Positions 1 to 11,051 of a stretch of DNA of 64,000 nt are shown here, in pieces. Made by a program: the position numbers and the translations under genes. The stretch's first letter is position 1. Each line of letters starts with the position of its first letter. This DNA is from Nicotiana tabacum (taxonomy: Eukaryota; Streptophyta; Magnoliopsida; Solanales; Solanaceae), in the NCBI RefSeq assembly GCF_000715075.1, contig NC_134089.1, positions 72,026,697 to 72,090,696 of the forward strand, written 5' to 3'. Below the pieces are notes generated by a model, which worked only from the letters and a program-made list of their open reading frames with translations, was not told where the DNA came from and did not search any database.

Positions 1-814
1 TACCAAGGTCTGAATACAATAAAAACAGTCAAAAATGTACGAAGTACAGTAATGAAAATGAGAGGAAAGAAGCAGTGCTACGAACGTTGTGCAGTCACCT
101 TGCTAACTCTGATGACTTCGCGTCTGAGCAATCAACACCTGCTATCGGGTTCTGAAATACCTAAATCCGCACACGAGGTGCAGGGAGTAATGTGAGTACT
201 CCAACCCAGTAAGTAATAAGATTAAATAAAGACTGAGCAGTAGGAAACGATGAATCCACATTTATGATAAACTCCATAAGCACAACATGCTTTCAAATCA
301 GAATACGAGTCAATTGTCTCATTTAAAATCCAGCTTTTGGTAAAAATCATTTGAAGATACCTTCCAACAGTTTCAGTAGGGGAGGGGGGTTAAATACCAT
401 TTATAATAAAAGAGATAAAAACCGTAATCAGCCCCTCGGACAAAACAGGAATCATAAACACCTCATAATGTGAAAATTTCAGTGGAAATAACAAAGCCAA
501 ATTAGTGTTTAAATTCTGAACATATCATAAACCCCAGCTTAAATGAAAGTCGTTTAAAAACGTTTGTTCAACATTTTCGACAGAGGCTCAGTATAAAGGT
601 GAGTGAAAGCAGTAAATAAATCAACATATTCGATAGAAACTCATTTTAAAGAGGAGTGAAAATCAATAAGTTCATAAACAGGACCCTCAGGCAAAGCATC
701 GCTCATGTACATGTATATATCTATCGCCCCTCGGGAAAGCCTCTCAGTCACTCGTGACTCAACTCTTACCAATCAGTGCTCACACTCAGCACTCACACTC
801 AATAGGCACCATAT

Positions 815-990
815 AGTAACCGTTGTGGCACGCAACCCGATTCATATATCGCTGCGGCGTGTAGCCCGATCCATATATATAGTCGACTGCGCTCACTGGG
901 GTGTGCTAACTCCGGAGGGGCTCCTACAGCCCAAGCGTTATATCGTTGAGGCGTGCAGCCCGATCCATAAATATATAATCCTCACAACCA
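815..990 (-). repeat. Degenerate LTR subrepeats with TATA-like cores (3' LTR)
   Basis: Three to four imperfect units share a GGCGTGCAGCCCGATCCAT-like core (GGCACGCAACCCGATTCAT, GGCGTGTAGCCCGATCCAT, GGCGTGCAGCCCGATCCAT). Each is followed by an ATATAT or AAATATAT stretch. On the minus (sense) strand the stretch at 868-877 reads as TATATATATGG-like. Such AT cores are plausible LTR promoter boxes, but the start site is not determined. The block recurs at 7945-8090, and one unit is in the solo LTR near 58520. Confidence 0.5.
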
Positions 991-2019
991 GGCCGTCGAC
1001 CTCTCTCAGTCATTAACATCACAATTACACCCTCGGTCTATCTCAGTCATTAACCTCACAATCACTCGGACCATCAGTAAAACAGGGAACTCAACCCAAA
1101 CAGTTTTCACATTTTCAGAAGTAAAGTGATAAAACCAAATTTAAACAATAAACAGGTAAAACATGACTGAGAATATGTTTTCAAAACAAATAGAGTGAGG
1201 AATAATAGTAAAAATACCCCTAAGGGTCTCAACAGGTCGGCGCAAGGCCCCAAACCTGACATACAACCCAAAATATAATATCAATCTCTAAAATATGGAA
1301 TATCATAAGATTTCAAATCAAATACGCGACTTAACAGTCGTACGGGACGGACTAAGTCACAATCCCCAATGGTGCACGACTCCGCGCTTGTCATCTAGCG
1401 TGTGTATCACCTCAAAATAGCACAACGATGTGAAATTCGGGGTTTCAAACCCTCAGGACAGTATTTACAATCATTACTTACCTCGATCCGGTCCAAACTC
1501 TAGCCCGCGATGCCTTCGCCCTTACGAATCGACCTCCGGATGCTCCAAATCTAGCCACAATAAGTACATAACTATTAAAATATGCTAAGGGAACAAAACC
1601 CACTCGAAAATACCCAATTTACATAAAAAATCTCGAAATTGCTCAAACCCGGCCCCGGTCCCATGTCTCGGAATCAGATAAAAATCACATCAATAGAATC
1701 CTCATCCTCTCACGAGTCTATACATACCAAGAACATCAAAATCGGACCTCAAATGGCTCCTCAAATCCCAATTTTCGGGTCTCCAATTACAAGCCCTAAT
1801 TCCCCAATTTTAGGCTTTAATTTCCACATATTTCATGATTAAACAAGTAGGAATCAACATATGATCGAGTATAGAGTTCAAAATTCTTACCTCCAAGTGT
1901 TACCCTTCGATTCCCTCTTCAATCTTTCTCAAAAGCTCCAAAAATTGTTCAACAATGGAGAAAATAGACCAAAGCTCGCGAAACTCATTTTTAAACATTC
2001 TGCCCCAGGTAAAATTTCC

Positions 2020-2275
2020 TTCTTCACGAACGCGGTCAAAGCCTCGCATTCGCGAAGCACAAAATAGCCTTGACTAGAATTTCTTCTTCGCCATCGCGAC
2101 CTGCCCATCGCTAACGCGATGAATAAAATGCCTCAAGCCCAGCTGATCAAATTACTCTACGCGAACACGGCATGGACCTTGCGAATGCGATGCACAAGAC
2201 TTTGGCCCTTCGCGAACGCGAAGGCTAATTCCTCAGCCTCACCAGCTAACCCTTTGCTAACGCGAAAGTCAAATA
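2020..2275. repeat. TCGCGAACGCGA short-motif cluster (3' LTR of E1)
   Basis: Multiple intact or decayed copies of a CpG-rich near-palindrome, TCGCGAACGCGA, are scattered among AT-rich sequence. Some copies carry C-to-T or G-to-A changes (TTGCGAATGCGA, TCGCTAACGCGA). The matching block in the 5' LTR at 9130-9480 has more copies, and three gaps in this LTR end within motif copies. Confidence 0.7.
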
Positions 2276-2974
2276 TCCTGAAATCCTTCAGCAGTTTTCT
2301 GCAACTTTAAAAAACATGAAATGGCCCGATTGACCACCCGAAACTCACCCGAGGCCCTCGAGACCTCAACCAAACATGCCAACACATCCCCTAAATCATT
2401 GAAACTTGTTCCAACCTTAAGAACGCTCAAAACAACATAAAAACACCAAATTTGCATCGAATTCAAGCCGAAGAATTCCAAAATCTTTCGAGTTACGCTT
2501 TTGATCAAAAACCCGACCAAACCACGTCTGAATGACCTGAAATTTTGCACATACATCACAAATGACACAACGAAGCTACTTCAACTTTCGGAATTCCATT
2601 CCGACCCCTATATCAAAATCTCGCCTATCAACCGAAAAACGCCAAAATCTCAATTTCTCCAATTCAAGCCTAAAACTTCCACAAACTTTCAAAATGCATT
2701 CCGATCACGCTCCTAAGTCCCAAGTCACCTAACGGAGCTAATAAAATCATAAAAATTTCGATCTGATATCATATACCAACAAGTCAAATCTTGGTCAAAC
2801 TTTTTTTTTTCTTCAAATTTCAAGCTTCAAACTGAGAACTGTTCTTCATTCCGATTACTCTGAAAATCAAAACCAACGATTTACATAGGTCATAATACAT
2901 CACACAGGGCAAGTCATGCCCGAGAAATGGAAAGCAAAGTGCAATAGCTCAAAATGACCGATCGGGTCGTTACA

Positions 2975-2987
2975 TCCTCCCCCACTT
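2975..2987 (-). other. Polypurine tract of E1
   Basis: The plus strand reads TCCTCCCCCACTT, so the minus strand reads AAGTGGGGGAGGA directly before the LTR start TGTAACG. This is where plus-strand DNA synthesis would be primed. It is preceded on the minus strand by a conserved sequence around GAACGTTCGAAGACGAAC-type text (2988-3020) that also sits just downstream of pol in related gypsy elements. Confidence 0.8.
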
Positions 2988-5900
2988 AAACATATGTTCG
3001 TCTTCGAACGTGCCCATAGTTGTTCCAAAAGCCAACCAATCACTGAATGACCTTACCATGAACATACCCGGGGGTGATCCTACATCACCCTATCTCGTAT
3101 AGGTCCGATAACACAATGTAACTGAAATTCCACAGTCCAACCTAGCCCATGAACCTTGAACCACATTTCCACTTCCGAAATCATCCACAAGATCAAAATC
3201 TTACATCTATACTCTGACTAAGATCGAACAAGCTGTAATAACCCATACCCGCAACCTCGGTGCAATTACGTGATACACCACATAGCTCAAACACTTACAG
3301 CGATAACTTTTAATCACAGCAGCTGCACACAACAACCGAATATCGATAGGAAACTCTTATCAACGAGAATTTCATTCCAACACTTCCATATACCGCCAAT
3401 GATAAATGAAACACGTAGTAAGCCATAACCGTTTCCTTAGATCAACCATTCATGAAACTACTTCTCCTTTGTCAAAGACCATAACAAATTTTTGCGCCGA
3501 AAGTCGATATTATCCTTCCAACATGCTGAAATCAAATCCGTTTACAGTCATTAAAGATCCCGATGATCTCATTAATCCAACAGAACTACTCCGGTGACAT
3601 TGGTACATCAATACAGACTAAAGCCACAACTTGTGCAATCCGTGCACCAATAAGCCACAATCCGAACTTACACAAATCATGAAAATGACTCAAATGAAAG
3701 AGATGTACCGCAAGCTCACTAGTACCACCACAACACAAGGCTGAGAACACGCCATACATTGTAGAAACAGAACACATGAACCTAACCCGTAGGATCATAC
3801 TTCCACATAACTTCGCTCTAATGCGTGACCTCATCCAAACACTGGTCCACATGAGACACCTTAAGTTACTGTGCTCAAAATCGACAACCATGCGCAATGT
3901 AATGTCTAAAACCAAAGCAATCATCATAACCACCGCGAGGAAATTGATACAACGTTACACATTTCCGAAGGAACACAACTGATACGCTACCCGCCGAGCA
4001 ATATTCGATACTCTACCTGCTCGAATTCCACTGAGAGGACCCAATAACACCGCACCACATGTGCCTATAACCAACAAACCTTAACGTCTCGCAATACGGA
4101 AAGTTAACTCATAGATCCCCCTGATTACTAATAGCTCAATAATAACCGAATCAACACATCCCTCACCAATAGCAACTCGAAGTCAACAAAGTCGCCTCGA
4201 TGCAAAACATACATCTATATAGGCCTACCAATGAACTACAAAACAACTCTAGTCACACACAACAAATAAATAATCCTCCGAAGGTTCACAATGGCTGAAT
4301 CACAGCACATACTATCATCTGATTAACTTACCCATATCCTTGCCGTCCACACCTACGAGCTAACCTGTATGTGAGAACTTCCAGTCTCCAAGTCCATAAA
4401 GCACACGAATTACTATATCTGATCCCAATTCCGCCGCTCGCATATATAACACACCTCTAGTACTTAATCATTCCACGAGAGATACTCCAAAATCTTTTGT
4501 GCCGCCAGGCAAACTCAAATATCAACAGCAGATCTAACAAGAAGTGCTGCAATACTACCAAAGTACCATCAACTTAATAACATTGCTTTTTTTTTTCCTG
4601 AAATATATACCATCGTCAACTAAACTCAATTAGCATTACCATTTCCTTAATCATCTGAAGATCATTTCCCAAATCATCTGAAGCTCATTTCTCTAATTAT
4701 CTGAAACTGTCCGTGCTACCTAAGAATTGTCACCTTCCTTTCAGAACTGATTTGTGACCTTACACATGCAAATCTAAGTCTTACACAACACACCGCATAT
4801 ACTATACCGTCCTAAGGTAAACATGAGAACTTCATATTCATTCCGAGCCACACATAACTACGTACTCAACTAACCAAGAACTTTTCTATTGGACCTCAGC
4901 TGGGAGAAAATCACTATACATCCCATGCTCTTCATGCCAATAGGAAAAATATACCTCTCTAACTGTGGTGGAAACCATCTAGAACTCTCCGAGTTCCATT
5001 TGCACAATACTAAATCGTCAGGACTAAATCCTTCTAACTCAACTGAGTTATGCAGGTCACTAAAACCCAAGAGAATTGCCGCGAAACACTTGTAGAAACT
5101 CATTATCTCGTAAGCATCCAAAGAACTAATCATATCCTTACCATACTGACTCGGCCTACTACCAAGCTATCCCATCTATCCGAGTTTTCTTCTGATTTAC
5201 CTTCAACTTGATACTCCTTCTTGCTATAACATCATAATTCCTCAACCCAAACTTACCACACGGGACCCAAGCATAAAGCCACACCGTCTAAGGCTCATAA
5301 GCCGCTGAATACTTTCTCAGATATTCCCATGAGCACCACGTTCAAAATGCTTTACTCTGAAGAGACTTCTTGCGAATCTAAATCCGTTACCTTTACCTTC
5401 CTGCTACTGATACATAGAATCCCATAGTTAATATAGAAATTACCACAAGTCTTGAATCTTCCATTGAAAATTCAGTTTCTAACCACATATACAACTTTAA
5501 AATACGCAATTGTTACATGTAGAATCTTGAACACATTAGAACCATTCTTGAGAGTCATTTACTCTATTCAAACTGCAATTAGCCTGATCAAACTGATAGA
5601 ACCACCCGTGCCTCAATAGCATTCCGACACAGCAGAGCGTAACCTCATCCTAGAACAACCAAGCCACTTCCTGCTTTATGCACTGAGCATCCGTTACCAA
5701 CAACAACTCAAGACATTATGTGATTCTCATACACCTATGAAGCATGACATAACCTTTGTAAAAAAAATTTCTTTACTCATGCCATCCTCGGTCTCAATCT
5801 CCGTAGGCCATAACTGATTCACCAGTACGCTTCAAACTGGAATCAACATAGCACATAACCATGCAATCAACTAATCAATAGTAGACTCCCCCACTTGGCT

Positions 5901-6881
5901 CGAAGCCATAGATCAAAACACACTCAAGAACTCATAATACATATACTCTATTCTTGCCATAATACCATAGGGAGATTAAACTCAACCCTTCATACACTCG
6001 TGGAACACTGACCACCTGGTACTTTAAATTTTATGCAAATCTCGCATTCACTCTCGTAACAGTTGAACCCCACTCTCTTAAGCGACCCAAATTTAAATTG
6101 CAACACATATATTACACTTGTAAATGAGATCTCCTAGCAGACAACATAAGGATCACACAACCTCAGAACACTCCGCAGGAGATAACCCACCTGCTTTGCC
6201 TCCAACTAACATTTCTGTATACCTTCCACCGTCATAAACATTACACAGTCACTTAGTTCTCCTGAGTCTGAACTCATACCGCAACATGTAATTTACTTCA
6301 CTCCCAACTAGGAAACATGAAAAGATTCTTCACTCGCCCATAACTCGGGGCTAAACCTCGAATCAAGATGGAAATCAAGCACCTTATGGTTCTTCTATCC
6401 TCTAGCAGACCCTTCTCGTTGCTTCCAAATCATATGAATACATCTCGCAGTCACTTCACACTCATCACGTAACTATCCAATCATTATTTCTACCAATAGG
6501 GCACTATTGAACGTATAAGTTTAAAAACACTTGCTCACACAATCAGCACCTCGGTGCTCAAGCTATAGGCAAAATCCGGCCTCGAGTCCTTCAGACTGTC
6601 CCAACATCAACAGACAAAGATCACATCTCGCCCCTCGATTAGGGAATCACAAACCATCGATGCATATCTGATACCAAGTGCTCATGTGCGAATACGAATG
6701 CGTAGAAGGAATTCCAAGAGTTACTTTTAAAGCTGAATCAAGGATGCACGATAAGAATTCAAGAATGTGAAGTTTTTCCTAAAGGTTCTGCAGCCTCCCG
6801 AGGATAAGTACAGATGTCTCCGTACCGATCCGCGAGACTCTACTAAACATGTTCATGACTTGTGAGACCTATGTAACCTAG
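2988..6881 (-). mobile_element. Non-coding interior of E1 (LARD-like)
   Basis: About 3.9 kb lie between the two LTRs. I looked for gag zinc knuckle, protease, RT (xxDD box), RNase H and integrase signatures in the translated frames and found none. The longest frames are 115 residues or fewer and low-information. The segment next to the primer-binding site (about 6780-6880) is clearly homologous to the leader of the chromovirus at 55550-55650, with the same CAGCCTCCCGAGGATAAGTA-type text, so it is a genuine retroelement leader. Long LTRs plus a non-coding interior fit a large retrotransposon derivative mobilised in trans. A heavily decayed coding region cannot be excluded without a profile search. 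Confidence 0.72.
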
Positions 6882-6893
6882 GCTCTGATACCA
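6882..6893 (-). other. Primer-binding site of E1, tRNA-iMet type
   Basis: The minus strand reads TGGTATCAGAGC, the canonical match to the 3' end of plant initiator tRNA-Met. It lies three bases from the LTR end at 6897. This fixes 6897-10188 as the 5' LTR and the element as minus-strand. Confidence 0.85.
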
Positions 6894-7944
6894 ACTTATC
6901 ACGACCCAAAACTCAGACCTGGTCGTGATGGCGCCTCTCGTGAAGACAAGGCCAACCGACACAACACCCATTTTAACCCTTTAATCATTAAGAGTCATTT
7001 TAAGCCTTTAATTTAATAAATGTTACATAATATAAGTCTGAATGAATAGTGCGAAAATAACATACAAGCCCGGCATCGGGGTGTCACTAGCCATGAGCAT
7101 CTACCAAGATCTGAATACAAAAAAATAGTCAAAAATGTACTAAGTACAGTAATGAAAATGAGAGGAAAGAAGCAGTGCTGCGAATGTCGTGCAGCCACCT
7201 TGCTAACTCTGATAACTCCGCGTCTGAGCAATCAACACCCCCTATCGGGTTCTAAAATACCTGAATCTGCATACGAGGTGTAGGGTGTAATGTGAGTACT
7301 CCAACCCAGTAAGTAATAAGAGTAAATAAAGATTGAGCAGTAGAAAATGATGAATCCATATTTATGATAAACTCCATAAGCATAACAGGCTTTCAAATCA
7401 GAATACGAGTCAATCGTCTCATTTAAAATCCAGCTTTTGGTAAAAATCATTTGAAGATACCTTCCAACAGTTTCAGTAGGGGAGGGGGGTTAAATACCAT
7501 TTATAATAAAAGAGATGAAAATCATAATCGGCCCCTCGGGCAAAATATAGTTCGTAAACAGCCCCTCGGGCAAAAAAAGAATCATAAACACCTTAAACAT
7601 GAAAATCGTGGAAATAACAAAGCCAAATCGGTGATTAAATTCTGAATATCTTATAAACCCCAGCTTAAATAAAAGTCATTTAAAAACATTTGTTCAACAT
7701 TTTCGACAGAGGCTCAGTATAAAGTTGAGTGAAAGCAGTAAATAAATCAACATAGTTGATAGAAACTCACTTTAAAGAGGAGTGAAAATCAATAAGTTCA
7801 TAAATATGTCCATCAGACAAAGCATCACTCATGTACATGTATATATCTATCGCCCCTCGGGAAAGCCTCTCAGTCGCTCGTGACTCAACTCTTACCAATC
7901 AACGCTCACACTCAGCACTCACACTCAATAGGTACCATATAGTA

Positions 7945-8090
7945 ACCGCTGCGGTGCGCAACCCGATCCATATATCACTACGGCGTGCAGCCCGATCCAT
8001 ATATATAGTCGACTATGCTCACTGGGGGTATTCAGACTCCGGAGGGGCTCCTACAGCCCAAGCGCAGCCCGATCCATAAATATATAATCC
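7945..8090 (-). repeat. Degenerate LTR subrepeats with TATA-like cores (5' LTR)
   Basis: Counterpart of the block at 815-990. Units contain GGTGCGCAACCCGATCCAT, GGCGTGCAGCCCGATCCAT and a shortened third unit, with ATATATAG-like cores at about 7999-8008. The last unit is shorter here than in the 3' LTR (the phrase at 8065-8072 lacks the TATCGTTGAGGCGTG text seen near 940), so repeat number varies between the two LTRs. Confidence 0.5.
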
Positions 8091-9129
8091 TCACAACCAG
8101 GACCTCGGGCTCTCTCAGTCATTAACCTCACAATTAGACCCTCAGTCTATCTCAGTCATCAACCTCACAATCACTAGGACCATCAGTAAAACAGGGAACT
8201 CAGCCCAAACAGTTTTCACATTTTCAGAAGTAAAGTGATAAAACCAAATTTAAACAATAAACAGGTAAAACATGACTGAGAATATGTTTTCAAAACAAAT
8301 AGAGTGAGGAATAATAGTAAAAATGCCCCTAAGGGTCTCAACAGGTCGACACAAGGCCTCAAACATGGCATACAACCCAAAATATAATATCAATCTCTAA
8401 AATATGGAATATCATAAGATTTCAAATCAAATACGTGACTTAACAGTCGTACAAGACGGACCAAATCACAATCCCCAACGGTACACGACTCCGCGCTTGT
8501 CATCTAGCGTGTGTGTCACCTCAAAATAGCATAACGATGTGAAGTCCGGGGTTTCAAACCCTCAGGACAGTATTTACAATCATTACTTACCTCGATCCGT
8601 CCCAAACTCTAGCCCGCAATGCCTTCGGCCTCACGAATCGACCTCCGGATGTTCCAAATCTAGCCACAATCAGTACATAACTATTAAAATATGCTAAGGG
8701 AACAAAGCCCACTCGAAAATATCCAATTTACATTAAAAATCTCGAAATTGCTCAAACTCGGCCCCCGGGCCCACATCTTGGAATCCGATAAAAATTACAT
8801 CAATAGAATCATCATCCTCTCACGAGTCTATACATACCAAGAACATCAAAATCGGACCTCAAATGACCCCTCAAATCCCATTTCTAGGTCTCCAATTGCA
8901 AGCCCTAATTCCCCAATTTTAGGCTTTAATTTCCACATATTTTATGATTAAACAAGTATGAATCAACATAGGATCGAGTATAGAGTTCAAAAATCTTACC
9001 TCCAAGTGTTACCCTTCGATTCCCTCTTCAATCTTTCTCAAAAGCTCCAAAAATAGTTCAACAATGGAGAAAATAGACCAAAGCTCGCGAAGCTCATTTT
9101 TAAACATTCTGCCCTAGGTAAAATTTCCT

Positions 9130-9480
9130 TCTTCGCGAACGCGGTCAAAGCTTAGCGTTAGCGAAGCACAAAATAACCTTGACTAGAATTTCTGCTTCGC
9201 GATTGCGACCTGCCCATCGCGAACACGATGCTTCTTTGGACTAAACCTTCGCGATCGCGTTACACCACTCGCGAACGTGATGAATAAAATGCCTCAAGCC
9301 CAGCTGATCAAATTACTCTACGCGAACGTGGCATAGACCTCGCGAACGCGATGAACAAGACTCTAGCCCTTCGTGAACACGAAGCCTTCATCGTGAACGC
9401 GAAGGCTAATTCCTCAGCCTCACCAGCTAACCCTTCGCGAACGCGAGGACCTACTCGCGAACGCGAAGGTCAAATTTCCT
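9130..9480. repeat. TCGCGAACGCGA short-motif cluster (5' LTR of E1)
   Basis: Roughly a dozen copies of the near-palindrome, many intact (9358-9362 region, 9435-9465) and several with single CpG transitions. The cluster lies at the same relative LTR position as 2020-2275, but is longer because three blocks between motif copies are retained here. Confidence 0.72.
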
Positions 9481-10188
9481 GAAATCCTTCAGCAGTTTTC
9501 TACAACTTTTAGAAACATGAAATGGCCCGATTGACCACCCGAAACTTACCTGAGGCCCTCGGGACCTTAACCAAATATGCCAACACATCCCCTAACATTA
9601 TTGAAACTTGTTCTAACCTTCGGAACGCTCAAAACAACATTAAAACACCAAATTTACATCGAATTCAAGCCTAAGAATTCCAAAATCTTCCAAGTTACGC
9701 TTTTGATAAAAAACCCGATCAAACCACGTCCGAATGACCTAAAATTTTGCACACGTCACAAATGACACAACGAAGCTACTGCAACTTCCGGAATTCCATT
9801 CCGGCCCCTATATCAAAATCTCACCTATCAACCGGAAAACGCCAAAATCTCAATTTCGTCAATTCAAGCATAAACCTTTCACGGACTTCCAAAATGTATT
9901 CCGATCACGCTCCTAAGTCCCAAATCACCTAACTGAGCTAACCAAATCATAAAAATTCCGATCCGAGATCATATACCAACAAGTCAAATCTTGGTCAAAC
10001 TTTTTTTTTTTTTCAAATTTCAAATTTCAAGCTTCAAACTGAGAACTGTTCTTCCAAATTCATTCCGATTATCCTGAAAACCAAAACCAACGATTTACAT
10101 AGGTCATAATACATCACACGGTGCAAGTCATGCCCGAGAAGTGGCGAGCAAAGTGCAAAAGCTCAAAACGACCGGTCGAGTCGTTACA

Positions 10189-10496
10189 CTTTTAGACCGT
10201 TTCAATATCGAGTATCAAAGAAATTAATAAAATTGTCAAATTTGATACAATTAAAATATTGTTTCTTATTTGTTTTTTTTAAATTATTAGAAATTCCTAA
10301 TATTTTCGAGTTTAAAATTAGTTATGATTTTTACTTCATGTATATACTTTCACTAATATTTAGAACTTTGAAATGGATTAAAAAAAATCATTACTTTTAT
10401 TTTACAACTCTAACATAATTTTTTAATATAATATTTATGTGATTGTTTTTAAAAACTTACTCATCGAGATGAGATACACGCGCAACATAAGACTAG
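10189..10496 (+). other. AT-rich flank ending in a Helitron-like 3' terminus
   Basis: No gene is visible. The stretch closes with a GAGATACACGCGCAACA phrase and then CTAGT at 10492-10496. A GC-rich phrase about 10-15 nt upstream of CTRRT is the hallmark of a plant Helitron 3' end. The expected hairpin is not convincing here (its second arm seems lost), so the call is tentative. Confidence 0.35.
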
Positions 10497-10770
10497 TACT
10501 ATATTAAAGCACGAACGCCTTTAACTAAATATTATTTTTTACCCTTTAAACATAGAGTTTTCACCGGACAAAATAGTCATTTAATAATTTTTTCAAATAT
10601 TTAAGACATTGAAAACAACTAAAATCGTGATTACTAAATCCTACCTTATTTGAACTATGTAAAAAAAGGTCCTATAATTTAGGACTTTTAAATCAATTAA
10701 AATTTTAATTCATAAATATTCTTTCCTTATTTAAAGTATGTTACCACAAACTATATTTACAAATCCTCAT
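10497..10770 (+). mobile_element. Helitron-like 5' region (partial)
   Basis: Starts ACTATATTAAAGCACGAACG and is followed by TTTTTACCCTTTAAA, an ATAAAATAGT-type phrase (here CAAAATAGTCATTTAA) and CCTTATTTGAACTATG. The same ordered phrases occur at 63252-63430 after TCTATACTATATTAAAAGC, which looks like a Helitron 5' terminus. The two are dispersed members of one repeat family. The 3' boundary of this copy was not found and no helicase is encoded. Confidence 0.45.
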
Positions 10771-10807
10771 ATTAAGACTATGAAGTCAATTAAGATATTT
10801 ATTCAAA

Positions 10808-11051
10808 AAAACTTTTTTTATCGTATATCTATATTTTTCAATATTCGGAGTACAATTATATTTCTTAACAAAATAATATCTTGACATACAGTATTCTAGA
10901 GCACAAATTAAAGTCCACAAAAGTCATACAAACTTTTTTTTATCGTATATCTATATTTTTCAATATTCGGAGTACAATTATATTTCTTAACAAAATAATA
11001 TCTTGACATACAGTATTCTAGAGCACAAATTAAAGTCCACAAAAGTCATAC
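10808..11051. repeat. 122-bp tandem duplication
   Basis: The text from 10808 to 10929 recurs at 10930-11051 with almost no change; the marker TCGTATATCTATATTTTTCA is at 10821 and 10943. The second copy diverges after AAAAGTCATA at about 11050. It is AT-rich, with no coding support. Confidence 0.9.

Larger units (their letters stand above)
1..2974 (-). mobile_element. 3' LTR of gypsy-type element E1, cut by window edge
   Basis: This stretch repeats at 6897-10188 with substitutions and indels; for example, the text at position 1 reappears near 7103. The plus-strand end reads GGGTCGTTACA, so on the minus strand the LTR begins TGTAACGACCC, a common start for Solanaceae gypsy LTRs. It is immediately followed by a purine tract on the minus strand (2975-2987). 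Orientation is therefore minus and this is the 3' LTR. The true outer end lies left of the window, so its target-site duplication cannot be tested. Short frames inside it show no recognisable protein. Confidence 0.88.
6897..10188 (-). mobile_element. 5' LTR of E1 (about 3.29 kb)
   Basis: Homologous along its length to 1-2974. On the minus strand it starts TGTAACGACTC at 10188 and ends near GTCGTGATA at 6897, where the expected terminal CA has become TA. It differs from the 3' LTR by many substitutions and by several indels, such as an extra CCCCTCGG-containing copy near 7560 and extra blocks at 9216-9285, 9370-9405 and 9432-9465. The insertion is therefore not recent. No coding region is supported within it. 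Confidence 0.88.
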
